DNA of 60,216 nt from Anaeromyxobacter terrae (GTDB taxonomy: Bacteria; Myxococcota; Myxococcia; Myxococcales; Anaeromyxobacteraceae), in assembly GCF_022690685.1 (NCBI RefSeq), contig NZ_JALCYY010000023.1:1-60216 (forward strand). The letters are read 5' to 3'. The position numbers and the translations under genes are program-made. Positions 23,783 through 32,274 of this stretch are shown in pieces. The stretch's first letter is position 1; each line of letters starts with the position of its first letter. The notes under the pieces are model-generated. The model was not told the origin of the DNA, ran no database searches, and saw only the letters and a program-made list of their open reading frames with translations.

Positions 23783-25363
23783 ATGCGAATTCCCACCTGG
23801 TCCGCGGACGCGAGCGCCCGCCCGGCCGAAGACGCCACCCCGCTTCCGCGCAGGTTCGACGCGGCGGACCCCGAGGCGTCGCTTGCGCGCGTCCACGCGC
23901 TCGGCCCGCGCGATCCGGTCCACGGCGCGGTGTTGCCCGGCGACGTGCGCCCGGGAGATCCGGTCTTCGCGCAGGTTCGCGTCGCGGGCGCCCCGGGGCC
24001 CGGCGCATCCGGGCAGGTCTGGCGCATGTCGCCCCTCGGCGTCGAGCTCGTGCGCTCCCCCGCGCTCGCCGCGGTCTCGCCCGGCGACGCCCTCGATCTC
24101 ACGCTGCGCGTGGGGGGGAGCGTCAGCTCCTTCACCGGGCTGCGCGTCGCGGCGGTCCGGATCGATCGCGGGCGCGAGATCGTCGCGCTGCGCTGGTCGG
24201 AGGCTGGCCCCGCGGACGAGGAGGGCGCGCCCGGCGAGAAGCGGTCGTCCTCGCGATTCGCGTGCGAGCGCGACTGGCTCCCGACGGGCGTGACGCCGAA
24301 CGCGGTCCGCTACGACGACCAGATCCACTTCCGCATCGCCGACATCTCGCGGACCGGGATGCAGCTCGTCACGAGCCTGCGGAACAAGTTCCTCATCCCG
24401 GGCGTCGAGTTCACCGGGACCTGCACCTTCCCGACCATGGGCCAGGCGGAGATCGCCTTCCGCGTCGTGCGCGTGCGGATCGCGCAGCACGGCGCGAAGC
24501 GCTGCCTCGCGCTCGGCGTGACGTGGTCGGTCCCGGATCCCCGCACTCGCGAGCTCGTCGGGCAGTACCTCCTCCAGTTCGGGCCCGGGACGAGCGTGCA
24601 GGAGCTCCGCGAGACCGGCTTCCACGTCCGCTCGTCCAGCCGCGCGCTCGACTTCGGTGCCGTCCGGACCGAGGAGGAGTACCGCGAGGTGCTGGCGCTC
24701 CGGCGCATCGCGTACCTGCGCGCGGGCAAGGTGGGGTCAGGGGCGCGCGACGAGGACATGGCCGACGCGCTCGACGCGCGCTCGCGCATCCTCGTCGCGA
24801 AGTACCGCGGCCGCATCGTCGCCTGCGTCCGGCTGCTCTTCCCGCCCACCCCGGACTCGCCGCTCAAGCACGAGGACTACCTGACGCTGCCCTCCGGCGC
24901 GCCCCCGCGCGACGAGATCGTGGAGCTCTCGAAGTTCTGCACCCACCCCGACTTCCGCGGCAGCGACCTCTTCTACACGCTCGTGAAGCACTGCGCGCTC
25001 ACCACGATGCAGTCGGGGCGGCGCTACGCCGTCATGAGCTGCACCGACGAGCTCGTCAAGCCGTACGGGCGCGTGGGGTTCCGCAAGCTCGGCGCCTCCT
25101 ACGTCCACCCCACGATGAAGCTCGAGCACCACCTCATGATGGCGGAGGTCGCGCGGGTGGTGTCGGGCAAGCACGTGAACCCGGTGATCTGGAACCTCAT
25201 GGGCGGCTGGGAGCTCTGGTCGTTCGCGCGCCTCTGCGGGGTCGCGCCCGGGAGCAGGCTGCTCGACGCGCGCGTCGCGGTCTGGCGGCTGTTCGGCCCG
25301 GCGGCGCGCGCCGCGCTGGCACTCCACCTCAAGCGCAAGGGAGCGCGGGGGTGGCGCCGATGA
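23783..25363 (+). CDS. PilZ-domain FeeM-like N-acyltransferase
   Basis: A 526-residue protein; the ATG at 23783 follows AGGAGG, while the frame's earlier open stretch has no Shine-Dalgarno. Residues ~45-140 resemble a first, degenerate PilZ/YcgR-like barrel (WRMSPLGVELV, without RxxxR). Residues ~153-265 carry a complete c-di-GMP signature, RSSSR (154-158) and DISRTG (187-192). Residues ~290-470 are a GNAT-fold N-acyl amino acid synthase domain of the FeeM/autoinducer-synthase type: LALRRIAYLRAGKV, RIVACVRLLFPP, FCTHPDFRGSDLFYTLVKHC. FeeM relatives join fatty acyl-ACP to an amino acid. I infer a c-di-GMP-controlled N-acyl amino acid synthase. It overlaps the next gene by ATGA. Confidence 0.8.
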   Translation: MRIPTWSADASARPAEDATPLPRRFDAADPEASLARVHALGPRDPVHGAVLPGDVRPGDPVFAQVRVAGAPGPGASGQVWRMSPLGVELVRSPALAAVSPGDALDLTLRVGGSVSSFTGLRVAAVRIDRGREIVALRWSEAGPADEEGAPGEKRSSSRFACERDWLPTGVTPNAVRYDDQIHFRIADISRTGMQLVTSLRNKFLIPGVEFTGTCTFPTMGQAEIAFRVVRVRIAQHGAKRCLALGVTWSVPDPRTRELVGQYLLQFGPGTSVQELRETGFHVRSSSRALDFGAVRTEEEYREVLALRRIAYLRAGKVGSGARDEDMADALDARSRILVAKYRGRIVACVRLLFPPTPDSPLKHEDYLTLPSGAPPRDEIVELSKFCTHPDFRGSDLFYTLVKHCALTTMQSGRRYAVMSCTDELVKPYGRVGFRKLGASYVHPTMKLEHHLMMAEVARVVSGKHVNPVIWNLMGGWELWSFARLCGVAPGSRLLDARVAVWRLFGPAARAALALHLKRKGARGWRR

Positions 25364-25926
25364 GCGGCGATCTGCGCCTCGTCGCGCTCGCCGCGCTCGG
25401 CGCGCTCGCCGCGGTGTTCCTCGGCGGCGTGCGCCGCGTGTTCCGCCGGCCGGAGGGACCGCACCGCTACCGCGCCTCCCTCGTGTCCGGCCTCGTCCTC
25501 GCGGTCGAGTCCGCCGTGATCGCGCTGACCCCGGTCCCTCCAGCGCGGCTCGCCGCCGCGCTCGTCCTCTTCGCCCTGTCGCTCGGGCTCTTCCTGTGGG
25601 CGGCGCGGGTCAACCGGGAGCGGCCGCTGCTCCTCGCCTTCGCGGCGCACGTCCCGGAGCACCTCCAGACGCGCGGCCCCTACCTCCTCGTGCGGCACCC
25701 GTTCTACGCGAGCTACCTGCTCGCGTTCGCGGGCGGCCTCGTCGCGGCCGGGACCGCCTGGCTCCTGCCGCTCTTCGGCGTGGGCTTCTACACGTACTGG
25801 CAGGCCGCCGCGCGCGAGGAGCGGGGCTTCGCCGCGAGCCCGCTCGCCGGAGCGCACCGCGAGTACGCCGAGCGGGTCGGCATGTTCGTGCCGCGACTCT
25901 CCGCCCTCCTCGGCCGCCGGGGCTGA
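25360..25926 (+). CDS. Isoprenylcysteine carboxyl methyltransferase-like membrane protein
   Basis: A 188-residue integral membrane protein with about five spans; ATG 25360 overlaps the stop of the acyltransferase gene. The C-terminal half has the ICMT/PEMT signature: HLQTRGPYLLVRHPFYASYLLAF, then a span, then EERGF and EYAERVGMFVP. The RGPY-RHPxY and E-x-x-x-F elements bind SAM and the membrane substrate. Known relatives methylate carboxylates or amines of membrane lipids or prenylated peptides. Given the translational coupling to a FeeM-like synthase, methylation of an N-acyl amino acid carboxylate is an attractive inference, untested. A smaller chance is a phospholipid or quinone methyltransferase. 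Confidence 0.75.
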   Translation: MSGDLRLVALAALGALAAVFLGGVRRVFRRPEGPHRYRASLVSGLVLAVESAVIALTPVPPARLAAALVLFALSLGLFLWAARVNRERPLLLAFAAHVPEHLQTRGPYLLVRHPFYASYLLAFAGGLVAAGTAWLLPLFGVGFYTYWQAAAREERGFAASPLAGAHREYAERVGMFVPRLSALLGRRG

Positions 25927-25930
25927 CCGC

Positions 25931-25965
25931 GGCGGCGGACCGCGCCGTCAGCTGGCTCCGCCGCC
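25931..25965. terminator. Possible hairpin between convergent genes
   Basis: GGCGGCGGA (25931-25939) pairs with TCCGCCGCC (25957-25965) across a 17-nt loop, between the ends of the converging methyltransferase and hybrid kinase genes; the right arm lies in the kinase C-terminal codons. The long loop makes this tentative. Confidence 0.35.
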
Positions 25966-28581
25966 CAGGAGGTCCGGGTTCGCGAGCTCGTGCAGGCCGG
26001 AGGGGAAGTCGGGGAACTGGGGGGCGGCGTCCTCGTACAGGCGCAGGAAGGCCTGCACGCACTCGGGATCGAGCTGCGAGCCGCTGCAGCGCAGGATCTC
26101 CTCGACGGCCAGGCGGTGCTCGATCCCGGCGCGGTACGGGCGGTCGCTCGTCATCGCGTCGTAGGTGTCGCACACGGCGAGCACGCGCGAGAGGGGCGGG
26201 ATCTCCATCCCGGCGAGGCCGTCCGGGTAGCCCGCGCCGTCGAAGCGCTCGTGGTGGTGGAGGATCGCGCGCGCCACGCCGTCGAGCTCCTTCACGGCGG
26301 AGACGATGCGCCACCCCATCTGCGAGTGGCGCTTGAAGATCGCGTACTCCTCGGGCGTGACCTTTCCCGGCTTCACGAGCACCGCCTCGGGGGTGCCGAT
26401 CTTCCCGAGGTCGTGGAGGATCCCCGCGATGCGGATCGTCTCGCACTCCGCCTCGGAGAGCCCGAGCTCGCGCGCGACGCGCTCGGCGAGCAGCGACACG
26501 CGGCGCGAGTGGCCGTGGGTGTACGGGTCCTTCGCCTCCACCGCGAGCGCGAACGCCTCCATCGTCTCGAGGAACACCTGGCGCTTCGAGAGGACGAGGT
26601 CGAAGTTGAGCTTCGCGAGGTACTCGTTCTTCTCTGCGAGCTCGACGGCGAGCTTGCGCTTCTCGAGCAGCGAGCGAATGCGCGCGCGCAGCTCGGCGAC
26701 GCTGAAGGGCTTCGCGAGGTAGTCGTCCGCCCCCTCGCGCAGGTTCTCGATCTTGCTCTCCAGGTCGGCCTTGGCGGTCACTAGGATGACCGGCACGTGG
26801 CGGAGGCGCGCGTCGCGGCGCAGCTCGCGCAGGAGGTCCGTGCCGGAGCCGCCCGGCATCATCACGTCGCTCAGCACCAGCGCCGGCGGCTCGACGGCCG
26901 CCATGCGGAGCGCCTCCGCCGCGCGCTCGGCGACGCGAACCCGGAACTCGTCGGCGAGCTGCCGCGCGACGAAGTCGAGCAGCTCGCGGTTGTCGTCCAC
27001 CACGAGGATGAGCGGCCTCGTGCCGCTCGACGCCCGGGTGGCGGGGGAGGGGGTGAGCCGGATGGGGCGCGGGGGCGGCCGGGCGCCCTCGAGGTGCAGC
27101 GCGACGGCGGCGGGCTGCGCGGGGCGCCTGCGGTCCACCGGCACGGGCTGGTGCTCCTGGCGCCGGTCGATCCGCTCGGGGGGATAGGCGGCGCGGTCCG
27201 TCGGCAGCTCGAGCGTGAAGCACGAACCCTCTCCGACGCGGCTGCGCACCGCGACGGAGCCCATGTGGAACTCGGCGAGCTGGCGCACCAGCGCGAGGCC
27301 GATGCCGGTCCCGCCGCGGCCGCGCGCCGCCGGGCCCTCCACCTGGTGGAACCGGTCGAACACCCGCTCGATCTGGTCGTCGGGGATCCCGATGCCGGTG
27401 TCCTCGACGGAGCAGAAGAAGCGATCGCCCCGGACGCCGCAGCGCACCGTCACCGCGCCGGGGCGAGCGTCCGTCCCGTCGGTGAACCGGATCGCGTTCG
27501 AGAGGAGGTTCAGGACGACCTTCTCGAGCTTGTCGCGGTCCACCGGGAGCGGCGGCACCGGCCCGTCCACGGCGAGCGCGAGCGAGACGTGCCGCTGCGC
27601 CGCGAGCGGCCGTCCGCTCTCGACGAGCGAGCCGAGGAGCTCGACCACGTCCACGTCCTCGAGCCGCAGGAACTCGTGCTTCGCGTCGAGGCGGGAGAGG
27701 TCGAGGAGCGTGTTGATCTGCCGCAGCAGCCGCTGCGCGTTGCGCAGCATGAGCTCGAGATCGGCCCGCACCTCCGCGGAGACGCCGCCCGCCTCGGACA
27801 TCATCGCCTCGAGCGGCGCGATGATGAGGGTGAGCGGCGTGCGCAGGTCGTGCGAGACGTTCGTGAAGAAGTTGGTCTTCACGCGGTCGAGCTCGACCTG
27901 GGTGGCGAGGAGCTGCTGCTGAGCCTGCCGCTCGCGCCGCGACGTGAGGAAGGCGCGCACGTCGGTCGCCATGCGCGCCCGGAACAGCAGCACCAGGCCG
28001 ATCGCCATCGTGAGGACGCTGAAGAGCCGCGCCGGGTGGATATCGGTGTGGCGCCACGCGAACGCCCACTCGCAGGTGAAGACCGCCAACAGGGTGGCCA
28101 CCGCCGTCGGCGCCGACTGGCGGAGGAGCAGCACGCCCACCACGCCGAAGACGAACGCGTACAGGTACGAGACGCTGGGGAGCCACACCACCGTCAAGGC
28201 CTGCAGGCAGCTGACGACGAGCGTGAGCAGGAAGAGCGGCGCGCGCGCCCACAGGCCGCGCTGGAGCCTCGGCAGGAACGTCGCGGCGAGGAGCAGCGCG
28301 TAGAACACCGAGCTGCCGAAGCGGTACGTGGCCCAGCGCGACGCGGGCGTGAGCTCGAGCGGGAGGTCGACGAGGAAGTGGTGCAGGACCTGGCCGACGA
28401 TGGAGCTCACGAGCGCGACGCGCGCGTAGAGGACGATGAGCCGGTCCTCGTGCCCGCGCCACTGCGCGCGCCACGGGGTGCCGTCGAGCAGGACCTCCGG
28501 GAACAGCGCTGCGAGGACCCGCCTGCGATCCAGCAGGGGACGGCGCGCGTGCCGCTCGGAGGCTGTCGACTGCTCGCTCAC
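25948..28581 (-). CDS. Membrane histidine kinase / receiver / HD-GYP phosphodiesterase hybrid
   Basis: An 877-residue hybrid from GTG 28581. Residues ~45-210 contain about six membrane spans with short loops. HisKA has SHDLRTP (phospho-His244), and the ATPase domain has NLLSNAIRFTDG, DTGIGIP and GTGIGLALVRQ (to ~460). After a Pro-rich linker, a receiver domain (~525-640) carries phospho-Asp572 (VLSDVMMPG), acidic pair VVDDN and Lys624. Residues ~680-830 are an HD-GYP domain with HDLGKIG (His723-Asp724) and HHERFDGAGYPDGL. HD-GYP proteins hydrolyse c-di-GMP to GMP. The expected circuit is membrane signal, autophosphorylation, internal phosphotransfer and control of phosphodiesterase activity. 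It is downstream of the KaiC/PPDK fusion in the same direction. Confidence 0.92.
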   Translation of the reverse strand: MSEQSTASERHARRPLLDRRRVLAALFPEVLLDGTPWRAQWRGHEDRLIVLYARVALVSSIVGQVLHHFLVDLPLELTPASRWATYRFGSSVFYALLLAATFLPRLQRGLWARAPLFLLTLVVSCLQALTVVWLPSVSYLYAFVFGVVGVLLLRQSAPTAVATLLAVFTCEWAFAWRHTDIHPARLFSVLTMAIGLVLLFRARMATDVRAFLTSRRERQAQQQLLATQVELDRVKTNFFTNVSHDLRTPLTLIIAPLEAMMSEAGGVSAEVRADLELMLRNAQRLLRQINTLLDLSRLDAKHEFLRLEDVDVVELLGSLVESGRPLAAQRHVSLALAVDGPVPPLPVDRDKLEKVVLNLLSNAIRFTDGTDARPGAVTVRCGVRGDRFFCSVEDTGIGIPDDQIERVFDRFHQVEGPAARGRGGTGIGLALVRQLAEFHMGSVAVRSRVGEGSCFTLELPTDRAAYPPERIDRRQEHQPVPVDRRRPAQPAAVALHLEGARPPPRPIRLTPSPATRASSGTRPLILVVDDNRELLDFVARQLADEFRVRVAERAAEALRMAAVEPPALVLSDVMMPGGSGTDLLRELRRDARLRHVPVILVTAKADLESKIENLREGADDYLAKPFSVAELRARIRSLLEKRKLAVELAEKNEYLAKLNFDLVLSKRQVFLETMEAFALAVEAKDPYTHGHSRRVSLLAERVARELGLSEAECETIRIAGILHDLGKIGTPEAVLVKPGKVTPEEYAIFKRHSQMGWRIVSAVKELDGVARAILHHHERFDGAGYPDGLAGMEIPPLSRVLAVCDTYDAMTSDRPYRAGIEHRLAVEEILRCSGSQLDPECVQAFLRLYEDAAPQFPDFPSGLHELANPDLLGGGAS

Positions 28582-28704
28582 GCGACCTCGCGCCAGCGTC
28601 GCCGCGCGGCGCGCGCGGGCGGGCGATGGTTGCGCGGAGTGTAGTGGATCTCGACCCGCTCGTAGAAGCCGGCGCACGCAGCGTGCGCGTCCCACGACGC
28701 GGCG

Positions 28705-31275
28705 TCATTCCTGGGCGCGGAGGTAGCACATCACCTCCTGTCGGACGCAGTCCGCGTGCAGCCAGAGCGCGCGCGGGTCGCCCGGCAGCGGGAAATCGAC
28801 GACCCGCACGACGTGCGCGAGGCGCGCGTCGTCGGGCGAGAGCTCCGCGAGCCGGTTGGGCGCCGCCCGCAGCCGCGCCTCGTCGAGCGCGTGGCCGGGG
28901 TGGGTGGGATAGAGTGCGACGTACAGCATCCCCGACTCCACGAGATCGTTGAAGAAGTGCGAGCCGAGGGAGACGTCGGGGATCACGTCCCCGAGCCGCA
29001 TGATCTCGCCGAGCGCGGCGACCCGGCGGATCTCCGCGAACGAGACCGGTACGCCCAGCGAGGGCGTCGTCGTCCCCCAGCGGCCGGGGCCGAGGAGGAG
29101 GACGCGCCGCGCCGCGTCGCCTGCGCGCGTCACGCGGCCGACGACCCGCGCGACCTCGTAGCGGTCCTGCGTCGGGAGCGTCGTGTACGCGTCGGGATCG
29201 ACGAAGACGATCCGATCCACCCGCGCGCTCGTGCTCTGGCCGACCACCGGTCCGCGGCTCGCCGCGACGATGGCGTCGTCCGCGAGCCTCTCGGGCGGGG
29301 GCGGGACGATCCCGCCCTCCTTCACCTGGAGCGGCCGGCACTGGACCAGGTTCAGCCGGAAGTCGCCGCTGGCGAGGAAGTTCGCGGTGAACTCGACGTC
29401 GACGGGGTAGCGGTACGCCTCGCGGAGGGCCGCGAGGAGCGTGCGCAGCTCGTCGACGAGCGGGGTCGCCCAGAGGAGCTTCTCGAACGTGAGGACGAAG
29501 CCGCCGCCGGGCCCGCGGCGGCGGGTGGCGAACAGGTCGATCGGCAGGAGCGGGCTCTCCGCGACGACCTCGTCGATGGGCGCGGACGTGAAGCGGTTCG
29601 CCTCGAGGTCGAGGAGGTCGACCCGGCGCTGCGCGTACTCGGTCGCCTCGTCGAGGCTCGTCTCCGGGCGGAGCTGCGGCGCGTTCAGCGCCACGATGCG
29701 CGTATAGTCGTCGTCGGAGCGGTCCACGGCGCGCGTCCCCATGCCGAAGACGAGCCGCATCACCCCGGCCTCCGGGTCGATCGCGTGGTTCCAGACGTAC
29801 GGGTTGTACGAGAGCGCCACCCCGGCCGCCTGCGGATAGAAGAAGCGGCCGTGGACCGCGCCGGACACCCGCTGCACGAGGATCGCCATCTGCTCGTCGC
29901 GATCGAGGAGCCCCCGATCGTCGCGGTAGTGGAGCGCCGCGTCGCTCATCGCGCTCGCGTAGACGGACCGGACGGCGGCGAGGAGCGCCTCGAGCCGCTC
30001 CTCCGGCGCGCCCTGGTTCGGGCAGAACACGCTCTCGTACTTGCCGGTGAAGGCGTTCCCGAAGCCGTCCTCGAGGAGGCTGCTCGATCGGACGATGATG
30101 GGCGACTGCCCGTAGTAGTCGAGCATCGAGACGCACTGCTGCACGACGGCGGCGGGGAACGTCCCCGCGAGCAGCCGTGCGCGCGCCTCGGCCGCGCCCG
30201 CGAGCAGCGAGGCGCGGCTCCGCTGGTCGCGCCGCGCCCGCCACGCGCCGTTCCGGACGAGGTACGTGTAGAACACGTCCGAGCCGATGAACCAGGAGTC
30301 GTGCGGCTCGAAGCGGTGCCGCCACGCCGGGTCGGTGCTCTCCAGCACCGCCCGCGCGAGCAGCATGCCCGAGGCCTTGCCGCCGACGAGCCCCGTCCCG
30401 ATCATGCGGCGGCGGATCGCGAGCAGCGCGTTGAGGTCGAGGTACCGGTCGGCCAGCTCGGCCAGGCGGGCGTCGTGCGTGAGCATCATCCGCACGAGGG
30501 CGCGGAACGCAGCCTGCTCGTCCTGCCAGGGCCGCGCCCCGCTCCGCACCGCCTCCTGGAGCTCGCGCGCCTCGAGGAAGCGCCGGTCCCAGACGTCGAG
30601 GCGAGCGGCCGGGTCGAGCCGCCCCTCCGACGCGCCGGCGAGCGCCTCCGCGAGCACCGCGCTCTCGGTGAGCGGGCGGAACGCGCCGTCCTCCCAGACG
30701 TGCGGCAGGTACATCGTGGGCGAGTGGCGCCCGTCCACCTTGAGCGGGTGGACGTAGCGCGTCCGCGCCTGGCGGAAGACGTCGACGAGGAGCTGCGTCG
30801 TGGCCCGGATCGCCTGCACCGCCTCGAGCGAGTGGCCGTCGCGCAGGACCGCGAAGTAGGCGACGGTGTCGAGCTCGTAGAGGTACGGGCAGGTGACCGT
30901 GAAGAAGTTCCCGAGCATGAGGTCGCTGCACCAGCCGGCCGCGAGCTCGGAGAGGCAGTCGAAGACGTGGTACGCGCCGCGTCCTGCGCGCTCGATCGCC
31001 TCGTGGATGCCGGCGGTGAAGCTCTCGAAGCCGATGGACGGATCGAGCGCGTGGATCTCCACCCCGTCGGCCGCGCCGGCGAGGGCGGGGTGGCGCGCGA
31101 AGCGGTGGTAGACGACCCGCCGGCCCGCGGCGCGCGCCGCACGGACGAACGGGGCCGCGAGCGGCGGGTAGTCGTCGAGCGTCTCGACCTGCCAGACGAC
31201 GTTGTCGCCCGGGCGCAGCCCGCCGACCACGGCGTCGAGGCCGGGCAGGCCGGTGCTGGGCGCGGGGGCGGTCAT
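28705..31275 (-). CDS. Degenerate KaiC-like domain fused to a PEP/pyruvate-binding (PPDK-type) domain
   Basis: An 856-residue protein. Residues ~8-230 follow the RecA/KaiC pattern (GLPGLDAVVGG..LRPGDNVVW) but the Walker A GxxGxGKT is replaced by QVETLDDYPP, so ATP is probably not bound there. Residues ~290-680 are a PEP synthase/PPDK N-terminal ATP-grasp: GGKASGMLLA, SPIIVRSSSLLEDGFG, FTGKYESVF, and RPLQV at the end of the ATP-grasp part. No swivelling phospho-His domain or PEP-binding barrel follows, so it is not a full dikinase. A ~150-residue tail contains LLGPGRWGTTTPSLG. Function unknown; the adjacent signalling hybrid suggests regulation by phosphotransfer. Confidence 0.8.
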   Translation of the reverse strand: MTAPAPSTGLPGLDAVVGGLRPGDNVVWQVETLDDYPPLAAPFVRAARAAGRRVVYHRFARHPALAGAADGVEIHALDPSIGFESFTAGIHEAIERAGRGAYHVFDCLSELAAGWCSDLMLGNFFTVTCPYLYELDTVAYFAVLRDGHSLEAVQAIRATTQLLVDVFRQARTRYVHPLKVDGRHSPTMYLPHVWEDGAFRPLTESAVLAEALAGASEGRLDPAARLDVWDRRFLEARELQEAVRSGARPWQDEQAAFRALVRMMLTHDARLAELADRYLDLNALLAIRRRMIGTGLVGGKASGMLLARAVLESTDPAWRHRFEPHDSWFIGSDVFYTYLVRNGAWRARRDQRSRASLLAGAAEARARLLAGTFPAAVVQQCVSMLDYYGQSPIIVRSSSLLEDGFGNAFTGKYESVFCPNQGAPEERLEALLAAVRSVYASAMSDAALHYRDDRGLLDRDEQMAILVQRVSGAVHGRFFYPQAAGVALSYNPYVWNHAIDPEAGVMRLVFGMGTRAVDRSDDDYTRIVALNAPQLRPETSLDEATEYAQRRVDLLDLEANRFTSAPIDEVVAESPLLPIDLFATRRRGPGGGFVLTFEKLLWATPLVDELRTLLAALREAYRYPVDVEFTANFLASGDFRLNLVQCRPLQVKEGGIVPPPPERLADDAIVAASRGPVVGQSTSARVDRIVFVDPDAYTTLPTQDRYEVARVVGRVTRAGDAARRVLLLGPGRWGTTTPSLGVPVSFAEIRRVAALGEIMRLGDVIPDVSLGSHFFNDLVESGMLYVALYPTHPGHALDEARLRAAPNRLAELSPDDARLAHVVRVVDFPLPGDPRALWLHADCVRQEVMCYLRAQE

Positions 31276-31371
31276 GACACGCTCCTCATCGCGCTGTTGC
31301 CGGCGGGCTCTCGCGTCCTCGCGCGAGGAGCCCGCCGTGACGGATCGCGCCGCGGCGGTGCCGCGGCGGGC

Positions 31372-32082
31372 TCACTTCGCCGGCTTGGCCGCGGGCGCCG
31401 CAGGCGTCGCGCCCTGCGGGGCGGTAGGCGTCCCTCCCATCGCGCCGTGGCCCGGGGGCATGGCGCCGTGCGGGCTCGGCGCCGCCTTCCCGCCTGCGGG
31501 CATCTTCACCTTGCCGGCGAGCTTCTCCATGATCGCGGGCATCTTGCTCTCGACCCGCTGCTGCGTCTGCAGGGCGATCTTCTGCGAGACGGCGGGCATC
31601 ACCTCGAGCGACTTCTGGCCGGTCGGCGTCTTGTAGAAGGCGAGGAGATCCTTCAGCTCCGGCTCGGTGTAGCTGGCGGAGAGCTCCTTCGCGTGCACGT
31701 CGAGCAGCGCCTCGTAGGGGAGCGCGGCCTCGAGCTCGTTCCGGACCTGCTTGTCGAAGTCGCGCGGGTACTCGAGCTTGGCGCCCGGGTGCGCCTGCAT
31801 CTGGCTCTGGACGTTCTTGGCGAGCGCACCGAGCCCCGCGTCCCACGTCTTCTTCGGCATGAGGACACGGGCGAGCTCGGCGGCGCTCGGCTTCAGCTCG
31901 ACGGCGGCCGGCTTGGCAGCGGCCGGCTTCGCGGCGTCCGGGGGCTTCGCGGCCGGGGCCGGGGGCTTCGCGGCCGGGGCCGGGGCCGGGGGCTTCGCGG
32001 CCGGGGCCGGGGCCGCGGCGAACGCCGGGGCGGCGAGGGTGGAGAGCACGGCTGCGACGGCGAGACGGCGAGACAGGGACAT
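31372..32082 (-). CDS. Secreted DUF2059-type protein with Pro/Ala repeat linker
   Basis: A 236-residue paralogue of the DUF2059 protein at 21558. The ATG at 32082 begins a signal peptide (MSLSRRLAVAAVLSTLAAPAFA). It is followed by a Lys/Pro/Ala repeat linker (APAAKPPAP units) that could span the periplasm or bind peptidoglycan. The core has ELARVLMPKKTWDAGL, YTEPELKDLLAFYKTPTGQKSL and MPAVSQKIALQTQQRV. The tail is again Gly/Pro/Met/His-rich and includes HGAMPPGHGAM, which could bind metal. Function unknown. Confidence 0.8.
   Translation of the reverse strand: MSLSRRLAVAAVLSTLAAPAFAAAPAPAAKPPAPAPAAKPPAPAAKPPDAAKPAAAKPAAVELKPSAAELARVLMPKKTWDAGLGALAKNVQSQMQAHPGAKLEYPRDFDKQVRNELEAALPYEALLDVHAKELSASYTEPELKDLLAFYKTPTGQKSLEVMPAVSQKIALQTQQRVESKMPAIMEKLAGKVKMPAGGKAAPSPHGAMPPGHGAMGGTPTAPQGATPAAPAAKPAK
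31939..32018 (+). repeat. Short GC-rich tandem repeat in the DUF2059 linker
   Basis: Three imperfect copies of a unit of about 21-27 nt built from GGGGCTTCGCGGCCGGGG occur in tandem. They encode the APAAKPPAP linker of the DUF2059 protein on the minus strand. Unit lengths are multiples of 3, so copy number can change without a frameshift. Confidence 0.7.
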
Positions 32083-32221
32083 TCTGGGCTCCGGGTTGGG
32101 GGCGGAAACGGTAGTAGCACGGGGTTGGTGCAACTGCGACCCGGATGGTTCGTCGCACGCCCGGCCGCACATTCGCGGGAAAACACCGACTGCGGTGCCT
32201 TTGCTGCGGGCGGCCGCTGGG

Positions 32222-32227
32222 TAGGAT
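32222..32227 (+). promoter_or_regulatory. Candidate -10 (TAGGAT) before the small barrel protein
   Basis: TAGGAT at 32222-32227 lies 47 nt before the ATG at 32275, with TTGCTG at 32201-32206 as a possible -35 (15-nt spacer, short). AGGAG is present 9 nt before the ATG. Confidence 0.3.
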
Positions 32228-32274
32228 GGCGAGCGATCGGCCGCACTGCGGCCACGAACCGCAGGAGCCTCGCC

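Noticed and set aside
28756-32274. Long plus-strand open frame leading into the small barrel gene
   Set aside because: Only the last 146 codons (from ATG 32275, with AGGAG and a signal peptide) look real; the rest is antisense to the KaiC/PPDK and DUF2059 genes.
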